Assembly: GCF_001039355.2 (NCBI RefSeq)
Contig: NW_019773560.1
Location: 21,332 to 85,331 of the forward strand
DNA: 64,000 bases
Origin: Lingula anatina
Taxonomy: Eukaryota; Brachiopoda; Lingulata; Lingulida; Lingulidae
Direction of reading: 5' to 3'
Shown here piece by piece: positions 40,501-50,800 of this stretch; position 1 is the stretch's first letter; each line of letters opens with the position of its first letter. Position numbers and translations under genes: made by a program. The notes under the pieces are model-generated. The model saw only the letters and a list, made by a program, of their open reading frames with translations. It was not told the origin of the DNA and did no database searches.

Positions 40501-41811
40501 TTGTCTACCACTGCTTTTTAAGTTATATTCTTAGTCTGCTTAACAGAAAACTCCATAAGCGAATTGCTTTAATTGATGCATAGAATAAAAAAAGGAAAAA
40601 AGCTTCATAATTAGAATTTGGACGATAAAATTAACCCCAGACAAATTATCTGAACTCTATCAAACAGTGTTGCTAAAGATCTTTATCTACTCTTAAATTA
40701 CAAGAATAGGTGCGGTACGCACGGAGGACAAAAGACATACAACTTATGTACAATACTTTCAACGGCTATTCTATAATGACCCTTTTTTATTATAGGGGTT
40801 TATTTTGTAGTCCTTAAGCGTAAATTATTATAAATTATGGGAAGAATAACCGAAAGAGAACGAACATCATGTCATGTTAATACATTATTACATGCGTTTT
40901 AATATGGAACAAAAAAGTGTAATCACTCGTGACATAACCACTTTTTCAAAATATCAGAAAAATTCTGAAAGAAACACCAGACGTAACAAATAAAGATACG
41001 ATGTATATTACTTACTTGAAAAAAAAAAAAAAAACAACGATGACAAAACTCTTGGAACAAGATATAATTAAGATATTGTAGGTATTGTCAGCAGACGTTG
41101 TCAACAAACCAATAAACTAAATAATTCAGAACTACTTCATCAAATGAATGCTTCATGACTGGTCGAACCTGCCAAATTAAGGCAGTTGTTGAGATCAGCT
41201 TGCTTTATCAGAACAATAATATAACACGTAGATTCTGTCAAAATTCCAGTCCATTAGAATAAATGAAATACACAAAAAAGACGCCGAAATACAAGAGAGT
41301 TGCGTCATGTGCTCTATCATAGATTTCCAATATTTGTTAAACATTTTTCGCTTTGTTAAATGATTAGAGGGCCTAAAAAGTAGATTGCTCTATTGGAAAT
41401 CCACCTTTTCATATCCAAATTTTTCAGTAATTACAACGGCAGCCATGCTAAGAAGCAAGCAGGAATACACAATATTTTCAAGAACAGTAAATATTAGAAT
41501 TTGAAATATCAGTTTGAAAAATAGTTAACAATGTTTATTTTTGACTTGTTATGTCTTCGAACAAAAAAAGCCTCGACTTCATCAATATGACTGATAATGG
41601 ATGAAACTAATGTCGAAGTAACGTTTTCAGTAACCAACAGGTTGCTTGCACAGCCAGAATAGTAAAGCAGCAGGTATCTAATTAAACTAATTGCAAAAGA
41701 CATTTAACTGGTAAAACTTCGTCCTTACACCGACTCAATTATTAAAGAGGACATACCTCCGTACGCAGCTGCTATCCGAATCTCTGCTGGGTTGGGCGAG
41801 CCTTGAGGCAT
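37548..41811 (-). CDS. ODF3/CIMAP1-like SHIPPO-repeat protein
   Basis: Outer dense fibre 3 / CIMAP1-type proteins associate with microtubules of cilia and sperm tails. Four exons splice in frame: 41757-41811, 39472-39573, 39000-39110 and 37548-38023, giving 247 aa (human ODF3 about 254). SHIPPO (Pro-Gly-Pro) repeats are evident: GGPGPAYMLPPTIG, CSPGPIYHVNPSL, HTPGPGAYN, a degenerate IPAPNSYSVPSTLGS, KTPGPNHYKI and KPGPGAHNPQ. Each is followed by the typical (Y/F)S or FT strand-like motif. The C-terminal KFTMGTRHSQFVMPM matches the family end. The ATG at 41811 is the first after an in-frame TGA. No truncation is seen. Which ODF3 paralogue it is cannot be decided here. A MITE occupies the 3'UTR and an X-box-like site lies about 50 bp upstream. 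Confidence 0.93.
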
Positions 41812-41861
41812 GATGACTAGAGGGACGAGATTTCTTCCTTGAGTGATTCTCTCTTTTCGTT

Positions 41862-41876
41862 TTCACCAGTGGCAAC
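41862..41876. promoter_or_regulatory. X-box-like (RFX) site before the ODF3-like gene
   Basis: TTCACC, a 3-bp spacer, then GGCAAC, with one mismatch to GTNRCC-N3-RGYAAC and a perfect right half. It lies 51 bp upstream of the ATG at 41811. A second weaker GGCAAC half-site occurs near 41960. Position and target type (a ciliary protein) make RFX control plausible. Confidence 0.5.
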
Positions 41877-44306
41877 TTGTGCTGGTTGTACTGTGTAAAC
41901 GAAAAAAAATCCTCCACAAATTGGCCTGCCTCCGTTCCAACCAACCCTGTCAGTTCCGCGGCAACTTCACGAGTAAGGGTCGCGCACCCCAAAATCGAAT
42001 TTTTGCTTAGATATGGCAAGATCGATGGTTACTAATAATCGGGCTTGTATCTGTAATTCATCGATTGTGGAAAATCGATTACCGATATGTATTAAAGACT
42101 GCAATCTCAAACTTTCCGCATGGGAAGTTTTGCAATTTGTATGATGTTACGTCAAATGCTCTAGAGAAAGACAAAAGCCCTGCCTAATTAAACATGGATG
42201 GAAGATCAAATGAACTAAGACCCAGTGATTCCAGCCCTAGTCGGTTTATAGTTACAAGGTCATTAGCGAAAGCCCCTTATACGTTGGTGGGGAACATAGC
42301 AACTAGCATGGAGTATTTGTGAAATTACAAGACGTAATTGTCACATTATAGACAGCCCGTATGGTCAAACCGAAATTATGTCAGTGGTGCTTTGTCCAAA
42401 ACCACTTAAACCGCTGAGTAAAATGACAAATTCGACATTTTAATGACAAGAAAGAACTGTGAGGTACTTGTGTGGAGTAAAGTTGCCATCAAGTACTGCA
42501 GCCGTATTGTGATTGACTAAGTGGATACTTGAAGTAGGCGCAAAGCTGACTCTGCATTTAAATCGTCTCATCTGAAATATGTGTACTCACAATGGGGACC
42601 ATTGTATCATTCAGCGTATGGATCATATTTGCGTCGTTTTAAAATCCGCCATAAGTATGTCGGGTTTGACCATGGACCAAAGCCTTCCACCTCTTTACAA
42701 AATCGTATCAAATAAGATGCAAATAGAGATACGTTCATTCATTGTTTTAATTACAAAATCTTCCAAAGACTCTATAGCTTGTCCAATTAAAAAAGATTTT
42801 AAAATGGAAAACTAAAATGCAAACAAGGTGGACGTCTAACGGATTACATTTTCCCTATTCTTTCTCTTCGAGGCCAATGTTCTCTTATTCAATTTTCGCC
42901 ACAAAGAGCCTCCGTGAGTTATATTTTCAAATAGCTCTGTTCGTACATGTAGGTTATTTTAAACATGACTTGGTGTCCAAGTTACCCAATGCTTATCTAT
43001 TATGAAACTGGCACTATTTCCATCCCTAACATCGCCTTTTTAATTTCTTAAAACTAACTTAAACCAAAATTTGATCACCCCTTTATCTGAATCACGTTAT
43101 ACACCTTTAATTGTCATACTTTATTTAAAGACACACCATGTAAGTTCTCGGGGATACTTTATCTGTTCCTGAACTCTAGTCTGACGATGTCATCGTGAGC
43201 TAGTTATGAAAAAATTTCGAAGATCGATAACGTACATATTGGCGTAATAACTAATACGAATGTGGCGCACAATAATCCCAGTGCTTCTTTGAGGTTTTAT
43301 CCCTGTTGCCTTGGCGTGCCAGATCTCGTATTATTCACATTTCATGTTATTTTGCGAAACTATTTTTTCATTCGCATTCTCAAATATTATAAATACACGA
43401 AACTCGTCTTTCTTTGTCAGAGGAATAAAAGTATGAAAAAAGTAGAGATATTTGGAAATAAAACTGACCAATTTGTATTTTTCTTTTGCATGTGAGTGTG
43501 TTTATTTTTCAATTTAATGTCTTAATTTCAGTTTACATCTATCACTGCTTAAATGGCTTCTGATGAGCTTTTCCACTCCTACAGCGATAAAACCATACCA
43601 TCCTAAGTAAAACAAAATGCACCGAAAAAACCTGGGTGATACCGTATCAAATCAAAACATCGTCTTCTTGAGGCCACAAAACTTCTCATTTCCACGCTCA
43701 AAGAGCAATGTCATGACTTCCGAAACCTGTGTAATCGATGGCTGACAGCTTTTGGGTTCAACAGAGGGTCTTTGGTAAATTATAGAAAATGATGTATTTC
43801 TTATCGATATTAGCATACAGGGAAACACAGAAAAAAGGCGTTCTTTTCAATTGTAGCCATTAGACAGTAAAAAAAAAAAGATATTAAAGCAATAGGAACG
43901 GATTGGCATATGGACAATGAGAAACAAATAAAGCATTGTTAATGCACACAAAGAAACATTGTTCTATACAGGTTTAGAAATAAAAGGAGAAAGTTTATAG
44001 ATTTTAATCTCGGCGTGACCTTTGGCCTTTTCTTTCGCAGAAACCATTACACAATTTTTCCGTAAACTGCCAACTATGATGAGTTTGAAATTGCCTAAGG
44101 CTTCCTATGAGATGAATGGAATAATAGCACGAGCATCGCTTTTGGTTCTTTAGCTGGTCTGACGCCAAACCGGGTCTTTGATCATGGTTTAATCAAAGAT
44201 ATTTCCTCCAAGCAATATATATTCTTCATCGTTAAGTCGTCTGGCTCATTATTTTTGCTGGCCTTGTCTGTTCTATGCTCTCTGTGATACAGGAGCTCAC
44301 GTAATG
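41877..44306. other. Intergenic stretch, no gene seen
   Basis: AT-rich sequence between the divergent ODF3-like gene and the GPCR. No exon chain, RNA gene or clear repeat was recognised. Confidence 0.6.
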
Positions 44307-44312
44307 TATAAA
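44307..44312 (+). promoter_or_regulatory. Possible TATA box of the GPCR gene
   Basis: TATAAA 50 bp before the ATG at 44362. If used, the 5' leader would be only about 20-25 nt, so it is a candidate only. Confidence 0.3.
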
Positions 44313-44361
44313 TCGGGAACGTCATTAACCTAGGGAACCAGATCAATGCCATATCGCTGCA

Positions 44362-45600
44362 ATGTCATACTTGCAGAACATCTCTCTGACGACCGTGGAC
44401 TTCGAAAATTGTTACGGACCCTCACCACCATCGAAAACTAACGCCACGGATGGCGACCATTCAGAATGGTGGCTTACAACATCAGAACCAGCTACTGCCG
44501 CTATTCTTTCGATATGCGCCGTGATTTCGGCAGTGAACATCGTCTTTGGTTTGGCAAACTTACTCGCTGTCATCAGCATAGCCACGATCAAGAAACTCCA
44601 TACACCATTGAATATGTACGCGGCGTGTATCGCAGGAGTGGACACGGTGATGATCGCTACTGTCTTACCAGTGCATTTTGCCCAACTCATGCTGACTGTT
44701 CAAGGAGGTGTTCCAGTACCACCTGCTCTCTGTAAAGCAACTTCGTTTCTCAAGCCGCTCCTTGTGGTATGTTCTTGCACTTCAAAACTAGTAATTGCCA
44801 GCGTGCAGGCGAGAGCCGTCGGGAGTTCTGTGGGGCACTTAAACCGTTATCAAGTAAGCATGAAAGAAATTGCCTTCATATCTGGCTTTCAAGTCGCCCT
44901 TGGAATCGCCATTGCCACCGTTGTGGTTTCGCATGAATCCGTTGGATACATTTGTTGCATTCATTTTCATTATGTTGGCAGGCTCGAAAAACCTCCTTTC
45001 ATGTTTGCAAAACCATCAAGCTGGTATACATGGGCAATAGTGCCAGTCGTTAGCGGAATTTCTGTTGCCAGTTCTCTAATTTGTTACGCATTTATATACT
45101 GTAAACTAGCAAAGAACAGATTTCCTTTAAGGCAATGTTCCACAGACTCGAGACTCTCAGGAAAAAAATCGAAAGCAGAACTTTTTACCGTGAAAACGGC
45201 ATTTATGCTGGTTGTTGTTTACATAATATGTTACCTTCCATCGTTAACACTAGGAATAATTAGACCAGACATGAGTTACTTGGCCTATTGGTATCTTGCA
45301 ACAACTTTATTCGAATTTCATTCTTGTTTGAACCCGTTTCTTTATCTTTGGGGATCTCCCAGATACAGAAAAATAGTGAGAAATGAACTTCGAAACCGTT
45401 TCTGTGGCTGTTCTTTTTGTTCTTCACATCGAAGTACTTTACAAGAAAATAACGGCTCGAGATTTGACAGTACTAAAGATTTAGATACCAAGGAATTAAG
45501 TTCCGCTATTAAGTTTAGAAAAGAAAGGTTCCAAGGGAAGAGGGTATGTAAAAATGTTAAAGTCACTGTACACCAAGATGAGGACCTTGCTATGATTTAG
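44362..45600 (+). CDS. Orphan class A (rhodopsin-like) GPCR, 412 aa, intronless
   Basis: A seven-helix plasma-membrane receptor; the ligand is unknown. TM1 about 48-74, TM2 83-111, TM3 125-148, TM4 169-190, TM5 222-248, TM6 274-299, TM7 305-330. N-glycosylation sites are at N6 and N27. C124 at the top of TM3 and C198/C199 in loop 2 give the usual disulphide. TM6 has CYLP (290-293) where most receptors have CWxP. TM7 has a canonical NPFLY (324-328), followed by a helix-8-like RYRKIVRNEL and a Cys-rich, possibly palmitoylated CGCSFC. The TM3 end reads QARA instead of DRY, keeping only the Arg (R151), and the conserved TM4 Trp is absent. These features place it in an atypical, lineage-specific class A group. 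The gene faces the 5'-nucleotidase at 47893 tail-to-tail, and a broken copy lies at 56773. Confidence 0.9.
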   Translation: MSYLQNISLTTVDFENCYGPSPPSKTNATDGDHSEWWLTTSEPATAAILSICAVISAVNIVFGLANLLAVISIATIKKLHTPLNMYAACIAGVDTVMIATVLPVHFAQLMLTVQGGVPVPPALCKATSFLKPLLVVCSCTSKLVIASVQARAVGSSVGHLNRYQVSMKEIAFISGFQVALGIAIATVVVSHESVGYICCIHFHYVGRLEKPPFMFAKPSSWYTWAIVPVVSGISVASSLICYAFIYCKLAKNRFPLRQCSTDSRLSGKKSKAELFTVKTAFMLVVVYIICYLPSLTLGIIRPDMSYLAYWYLATTLFEFHSCLNPFLYLWGSPRYRKIVRNELRNRFCGCSFCSSHRSTLQENNGSRFDSTKDLDTKELSSAIKFRKERFQGKRVCKNVKVTVHQDEDLAMI

Positions 45601-45940
45601 TTAAATTCAATAAGCTTGATTCTCCTACAATATTGATCTAGGCCATGTGCAATTTGTGAAAATGATACACTCATAATTACCCAAAGAGAAGGGGATACTA
45701 CAATAGATAGCTTTATCATATTGGATACTCAAAGTAATAAGCCATGCGTTTAAGATATAACAATAATACGGTGAATGTAGGAGGGAACTGTATTTTATCT
45801 GGGTAAAGTACTTATCAATCAAAAGAATCAAATAGACTGGAGGACATGTATTCCATGAAATTTAACTACGTTAAAATTTATCAGTAAAATACGATAGGAG
45901 AAGTTTTTTTACCATGCTGCAGGGCTACTACGCTCAATAG

Positions 45941-46387
45941 AAAAAATAGACTTGACCATGCGTTGTTTTTCTCAGCTTGCTATTGAGAGAAGAACGTAAA
46001 ATTGTAATTGCCATTATAAGTATTTGCACTTTGTTAGTAAATCGACATAGTCTGAATTGCAATTATTTGTATTGGTATATGTAGCTGTTGTGTTGCTTTA
46101 CACACGCAAATTTATGTACCCAAAATATCACAGCAGTTTAGTAAATTGACCTTTATTATATTANAAAAAATAGACTTGACCATGCGTTGTTTTTCTCAGC
46201 TTGCTATTGAGAGAAGAACGTAAAATTGTAATTGCCATTATAAGTATTTGCACTTTGTTAGTAAATCGACATAGTCTGAATTGCAATTATTTGTATTGGT
46301 ATATGTAGCTGTTGTGTTGCTTTACACACGCAAATTTATGTACCCAAAATATCACAGCAGTTTAGTAAATTGACCTTTATTATATTA
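45941..46387. repeat. 223-bp perfect direct repeat around a single N (likely assembly artefact)
   Basis: 45941-46163 recurs base for base at 46165-46387, with one N at 46164 between them. The second copy runs into the TATTA microsatellite. Identical overlap plus a 1-base gap is what an unmerged contig join leaves. Confidence 0.9.
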
Positions 46388-46447
46388 TATTATATTATAT
46401 TATATTATATTATATTATATTATATTATATTATATTATATTATATTA
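46376..46447. repeat. (TATTA)n microsatellite
   Basis: About 14 pentamer units following the duplicated block. The repeat is the probable cause of the assembly break at 46164. The open frame across it is meaningless. Confidence 0.95.
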
Positions 46448-46465
46448 CGGTCACATCTTAAACTT

Positions 46466-47158
46466 TTAAGGAAACTGTCAGCTTTTGCCAAAACTTCCAT
46501 ATTTACTGCCATACATACATTCTTTTGGATAACTGAGAAATCTTTAAGTCGTCAGTGACTAAATATACATTTGTATGTCATTTGACGAGTGACGCCATAA
46601 TTGTGATTTGGGCGGTTAAATGGAGAAAAATGGTTTCTCAAATTTCTCCTTCATCTGAGCACCCACGAGTACCGTTTTAACGCCAATTAATGACGTCCTT
46701 TAGATCCCCAAAATCCTGCAAGCGTTTTTTTCTAAGAGGCTTGTTACAGATTTTATCATGGATAAAGCAAAATAATGCCTTTGTTTAGTGGAGATATGTG
46801 ATTAGGGGCTCATAACTCAATACCAAAAACATTTAAACCAAAATGACAGCACTAGATTGTAGCCCATACACTTTTGGTCAACTATGCCAATTTGCGGGAT
46901 TAAATCCTCTTCAGGGATGACGTTGCGCCCTGTACTGATTTTTTTCAACTCAAAATAGAAAGGAGTTAAATTGATGAGAAAAGATTTGTGTTGCCTATGC
47001 TTATACAGCGAAAAATATAAACGCCAATATCTTACATTTTCGAGGTTTTTTATTGTTTTGAAATCAACACAAAAGTAGATGCATTATTGAATTATTAAAT
47101 GCAGGAAAAACCTCATTGTCAGTATCTTGATGATAATAAACTCTTACAGAATCCTTAA
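46466..47158. mobile_element. Approx. 690-bp non-autonomous DNA element with TTAA ends, copy 1
   Basis: It begins TTAAGGAAACTGTCA and ends AGAATCCTTAA, with short inverted ends. It aligns over its whole length to 58863-59560, sharing for example GACGCCATAATT, TTTCTCAAATTTCTC, CCTATGCTTATACA-like and GATGCATTATTGAAT blocks. It sits at a different place relative to the duplicated genes, which shows an independent insertion. No transposase frame is seen. TTAA flanks suggest piggyBac-type TTAA insertion, which is inference. Confidence 0.75.
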
Positions 47159-47304
47159 GTACTTTAAAAAAAGTATGATCAAATGTTTTCAGAGTGAAAA
47201 AGGTAGAAACACCAGCAGCGGATTAATTATTGGACAGAAAAGTTTATTAACAAGTCTAAGAAGTTATTATGTTTCAAGAGAAACTCTTCGATGCTTCGAG
47301 TATG

Positions 47305-47355
47305 TGACAAAGGAAGCCCGCTCGATGCAATTGCATACCATGTGGGTCTTTGTCA
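47305..47355. other. Conserved hairpin downstream of 5'-nucleotidase copy 1
   Basis: TGACAAAG and CTTTGTCA close a 51-nt hairpin with extra GC pairing (GCCC/GGGT) and an inner palindrome ATGCAATTGCAT. The equivalent segment at 57994-58044 in the second module keeps the outer stem but not the inner palindrome. Confidence 0.4.
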
Positions 47356-47892
47356 TGTTATTCTACAAGTAAGAGATATATGTAGGTACTAGTAAAAGTA
47401 GATAGGTCAAATATACTATAATTGCATCCTCCAAGATGTCTTAACGACTTCCAATGAGTAATGCATATGTGACGAAGCTATTGGCTTGTCTTCGTCATGT
47501 TACGCGAGGTAGCAAATACAACTCAGATATTATCTTTCTTATTATTTATTGAACTACTGTCCAGTTATTACCCGCGCCGCTTCCTTCATTTCTATTCCTA
47601 CCTCATGCAATCTCTAGCGGCCTTCTCCCCGTTTACACTAAGCGTAGTTGTATAAATACCATAAGAGCATGTCAATCAACTTAAGTTACTCTACGAAACA
47701 CTCCCCGCTCTTATTCACTGCATGCTGTCACTTACTAACATTACACATAAAATAATGATTGGGCTAAAAGAATTAACGGGTGTGGTGCTAATCAAGGTAC
47801 CTTTGAGCAGTTTAACAGCTAAGTCAAGCCCAATAATTCTTAACAGTAATCTCTCAAAATTTCATAACACTGCCAAAGGTAAAACACCCCAT

Positions 47893-50800
47893 TTAGCCAA
47901 GAAAATTTATTAGGAAGTTTCCTAAAAAGCCCAAAGGCGGTGGTTGTAGGCTTATAGGTCCCCCTATAGGTTCACTCGGCGGTGTTTCCTGAAAATTGCA
48001 GTTGATATCGCTGACATACCGAATTCTGCCTTCCAAGCCGTGAATTATCGGCGAGTACTGTGTGATGTAGGACATCACAACATCTGCATCCAAGTCCTCT
48101 GAAAAAGTCAGGAATTCGTTATTTAAGACAAGCATTTAAAGTAAGTCTGAAATGACGCTTAAATTAATGCCACCTAAAACGTATGCAGTTCACTATTCAT
48201 AAATATGTTCATATATTCTTTGGACACAACGGATATCAGTGGTATCATTATAAGATATAAGCACATTCTTGTTTGGCCAAACATGGGAAGCATACTTCAC
48301 TTAAAATCATTTGAAACAGAAAAACAATAATACCTATCCCATATCGGTACAATATGTTGCCTTCGAAAATAGAATAACCATCCCCTCCCTCAAGTATATA
48401 GGTGCTAGTGACCACATCGTATGATTTTGTCTGAACGAGGGGCTGGAACTCGGGGACTGTACAGTCAGCGCACCTGACGTCAATGCTGGCCACTCGACTG
48501 CCCACTGGCTTAGACAGGTCATACACAACTCGAAGACCTGGGTATAGGTAAACGGAATAAAAAAAACAGACAAATTATACAATTATACAATGCTTTGAAT
48601 TATAAAATTTGGGTTTTTATTTAGATGAGGGAAATGTTTAGTTTTCTAAATGGAAACTAAATAAAAACAAATATATTTAACTGAGATGAAACAATTACCC
48701 GAGACTTGCAGGAAACGACCCGTATTACTCTCTTGTAAGGAAACGGAATGTTCCATGACTGCCCACAAAGTGCTGCCGTTAATTCTGACAATGTCAACTG
48801 CATTTTCGAATGGGATAGTTCTCAGGACGTTTGACACTAATATGTCACCTGAAATATCAAAATAGGAATATTCATCCTAAGAAAACATGGTTGCAGCGGA
48901 TGTTTCAGATGGTACCCCAGTATCACGAACAGTTCATAAACCGTACTCTAATAGAAAAATCACCTTTCACGATTCAGCATTGTTTTAGAGAAACCCAAAT
49001 GCACAGGAAAAGGAAAAGGAAAGCGTAATGGCAAAGAGGACTAAGACGTCTATCTATAACATATAGGTACATGTACATGTAGGAATCTACCTATGTCAAT
49101 TGGCTCACGCATCGCGCCGCTATTCCACATTCCAATAGAGGCATTGGTCCACCTTGTTCCGTCATTGGATTTCAGATACTTGTACACCATTGCATCTGCT
49201 ATGAGGTTCCCTTTAAAATGATGAAAAATTTTATCATCATAATTACACTGTGGCAAATAACTAAAATTTTATTTTAAAAGCAAAAACATAAGAGTTCAGG
49301 TACAAAAGACTTTTTCGGTCTTTTGTACCTAAATTTCAGTCCAGGTGTTTCTGTTCGGGTGTAAAAACTCGCTTAAGACAATTTGGCAAGATTTGCAAAG
49401 TATCTGTCACCTCGCCATCCACCATACATGATGGAATTTCCTCCCCGTCACAGCTATCGACCTTATATATTATCTATCGCTCTGTAAAACAGAATCAGGT
49501 AATATTGCCTTTGAATTATTAAAAACTCTCCTGCATGACCATCGGAGACATAGACAACACGAATGTCGAACTCCACACGACTCAGTGACGCATTACTCAT
49601 TTATAGATCCCTCAAAACTGAAAGCTTCTTAGGAGAGGTCATGAAAAAGAAAGAGAGAACAGAACGCCACCTACCTAAACTGCACTCATTTCTACGACAA
49701 GATATAACATCGTTTAACTCGACCAAAGTGGTTCCGATCTTTGTTTGACCTAATTCGATCACAGGTTGTTTCCATGGTTGCATCTCAGTTAATATTCCAC
49801 TGTCTGAAACAGGAATTTGTAGAAACAGTGTCAACAAATTGCAAAGGTTGAAGCAAATGGGCGAAAGTTTTTAAAAGACGTAATTTGACATCAGTTTATG
49901 GACTTATTATGACAAAATGGTCATTGGAGACATGAAGTTCGATAGTAAGTGTGGATAAAGGGCATTTTTGTATTCAGTATAATTTGTCCAAAACTAAAAT
50001 GATTGAAAGATTATTAAACTATTGTGAAAATAAACAACGAAAGCTATTATTATAAACTTTACTCATTTCAAATGATTTAATTTGACATTGATTTATGAAG
50101 CTTGACGGTAAGTGTTGATTTAAGGCATTCTTTTATTCAGAATGAAAAAGATAAAATGATTCACTACAGGGTAAACTATTGTGATAAATATACAACTACA
50201 TTCAATCTATTATTATGAAAAAAACTTCGATTGTTTTAATTTTAAACAATACAAAGTAAAACAATGATAACTTTACCTTGTAGAACACTTTCATCCAATA
50301 AGATTGGATTGCCATTCCATGACGTCAGTTCCCCTGCGTCATCAAAAGTTACTTGTAGGTAACCTAGATATTTGGCAAACTTGAAATCTGTGACTATTAA
50401 CACGTTGCTTCCTCCTCTTCTCAACACAGTAGGATACACACCATCGGGTTGCTCCGTGGACGGAGGAGTGCCTTGTAATATAATTGGACCTTTAAATTGT
50501 CATATTGCAAACATTGCAATGGTGAGAGAGAGAGAGAGAGAGAGAGGTGAGAGAAAATGCAATTCTAAAAAAAGTACCTTTAACATTTAGTATTTTTTTA
50601 ATGAGCAATTATTCTTTTAAGACATATCAACATATCAAAGAAAACTCAAGACAAAAAAGATCTACTGGTATAGATGTATAGATGTATGCATTTTACCAGT
50701 ATAAAGAAACGTGTTAGTCTGGCCACCAATAACAAAGTTCTGAAGACATCAAAGAGATAATTCTATAATATTTCTACCTTTGACATGCGTTCAACGTTAT

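Noticed and set aside
46370-46558. Open frame across the TATTA repeat
   Set aside because: The first half is microsatellite translation; no homologue or splice structure.
47127-47372. 81-codon frame containing the hairpin segment
   Set aside because: The second module's equivalent does not keep the frame, so it is not treated as coding.
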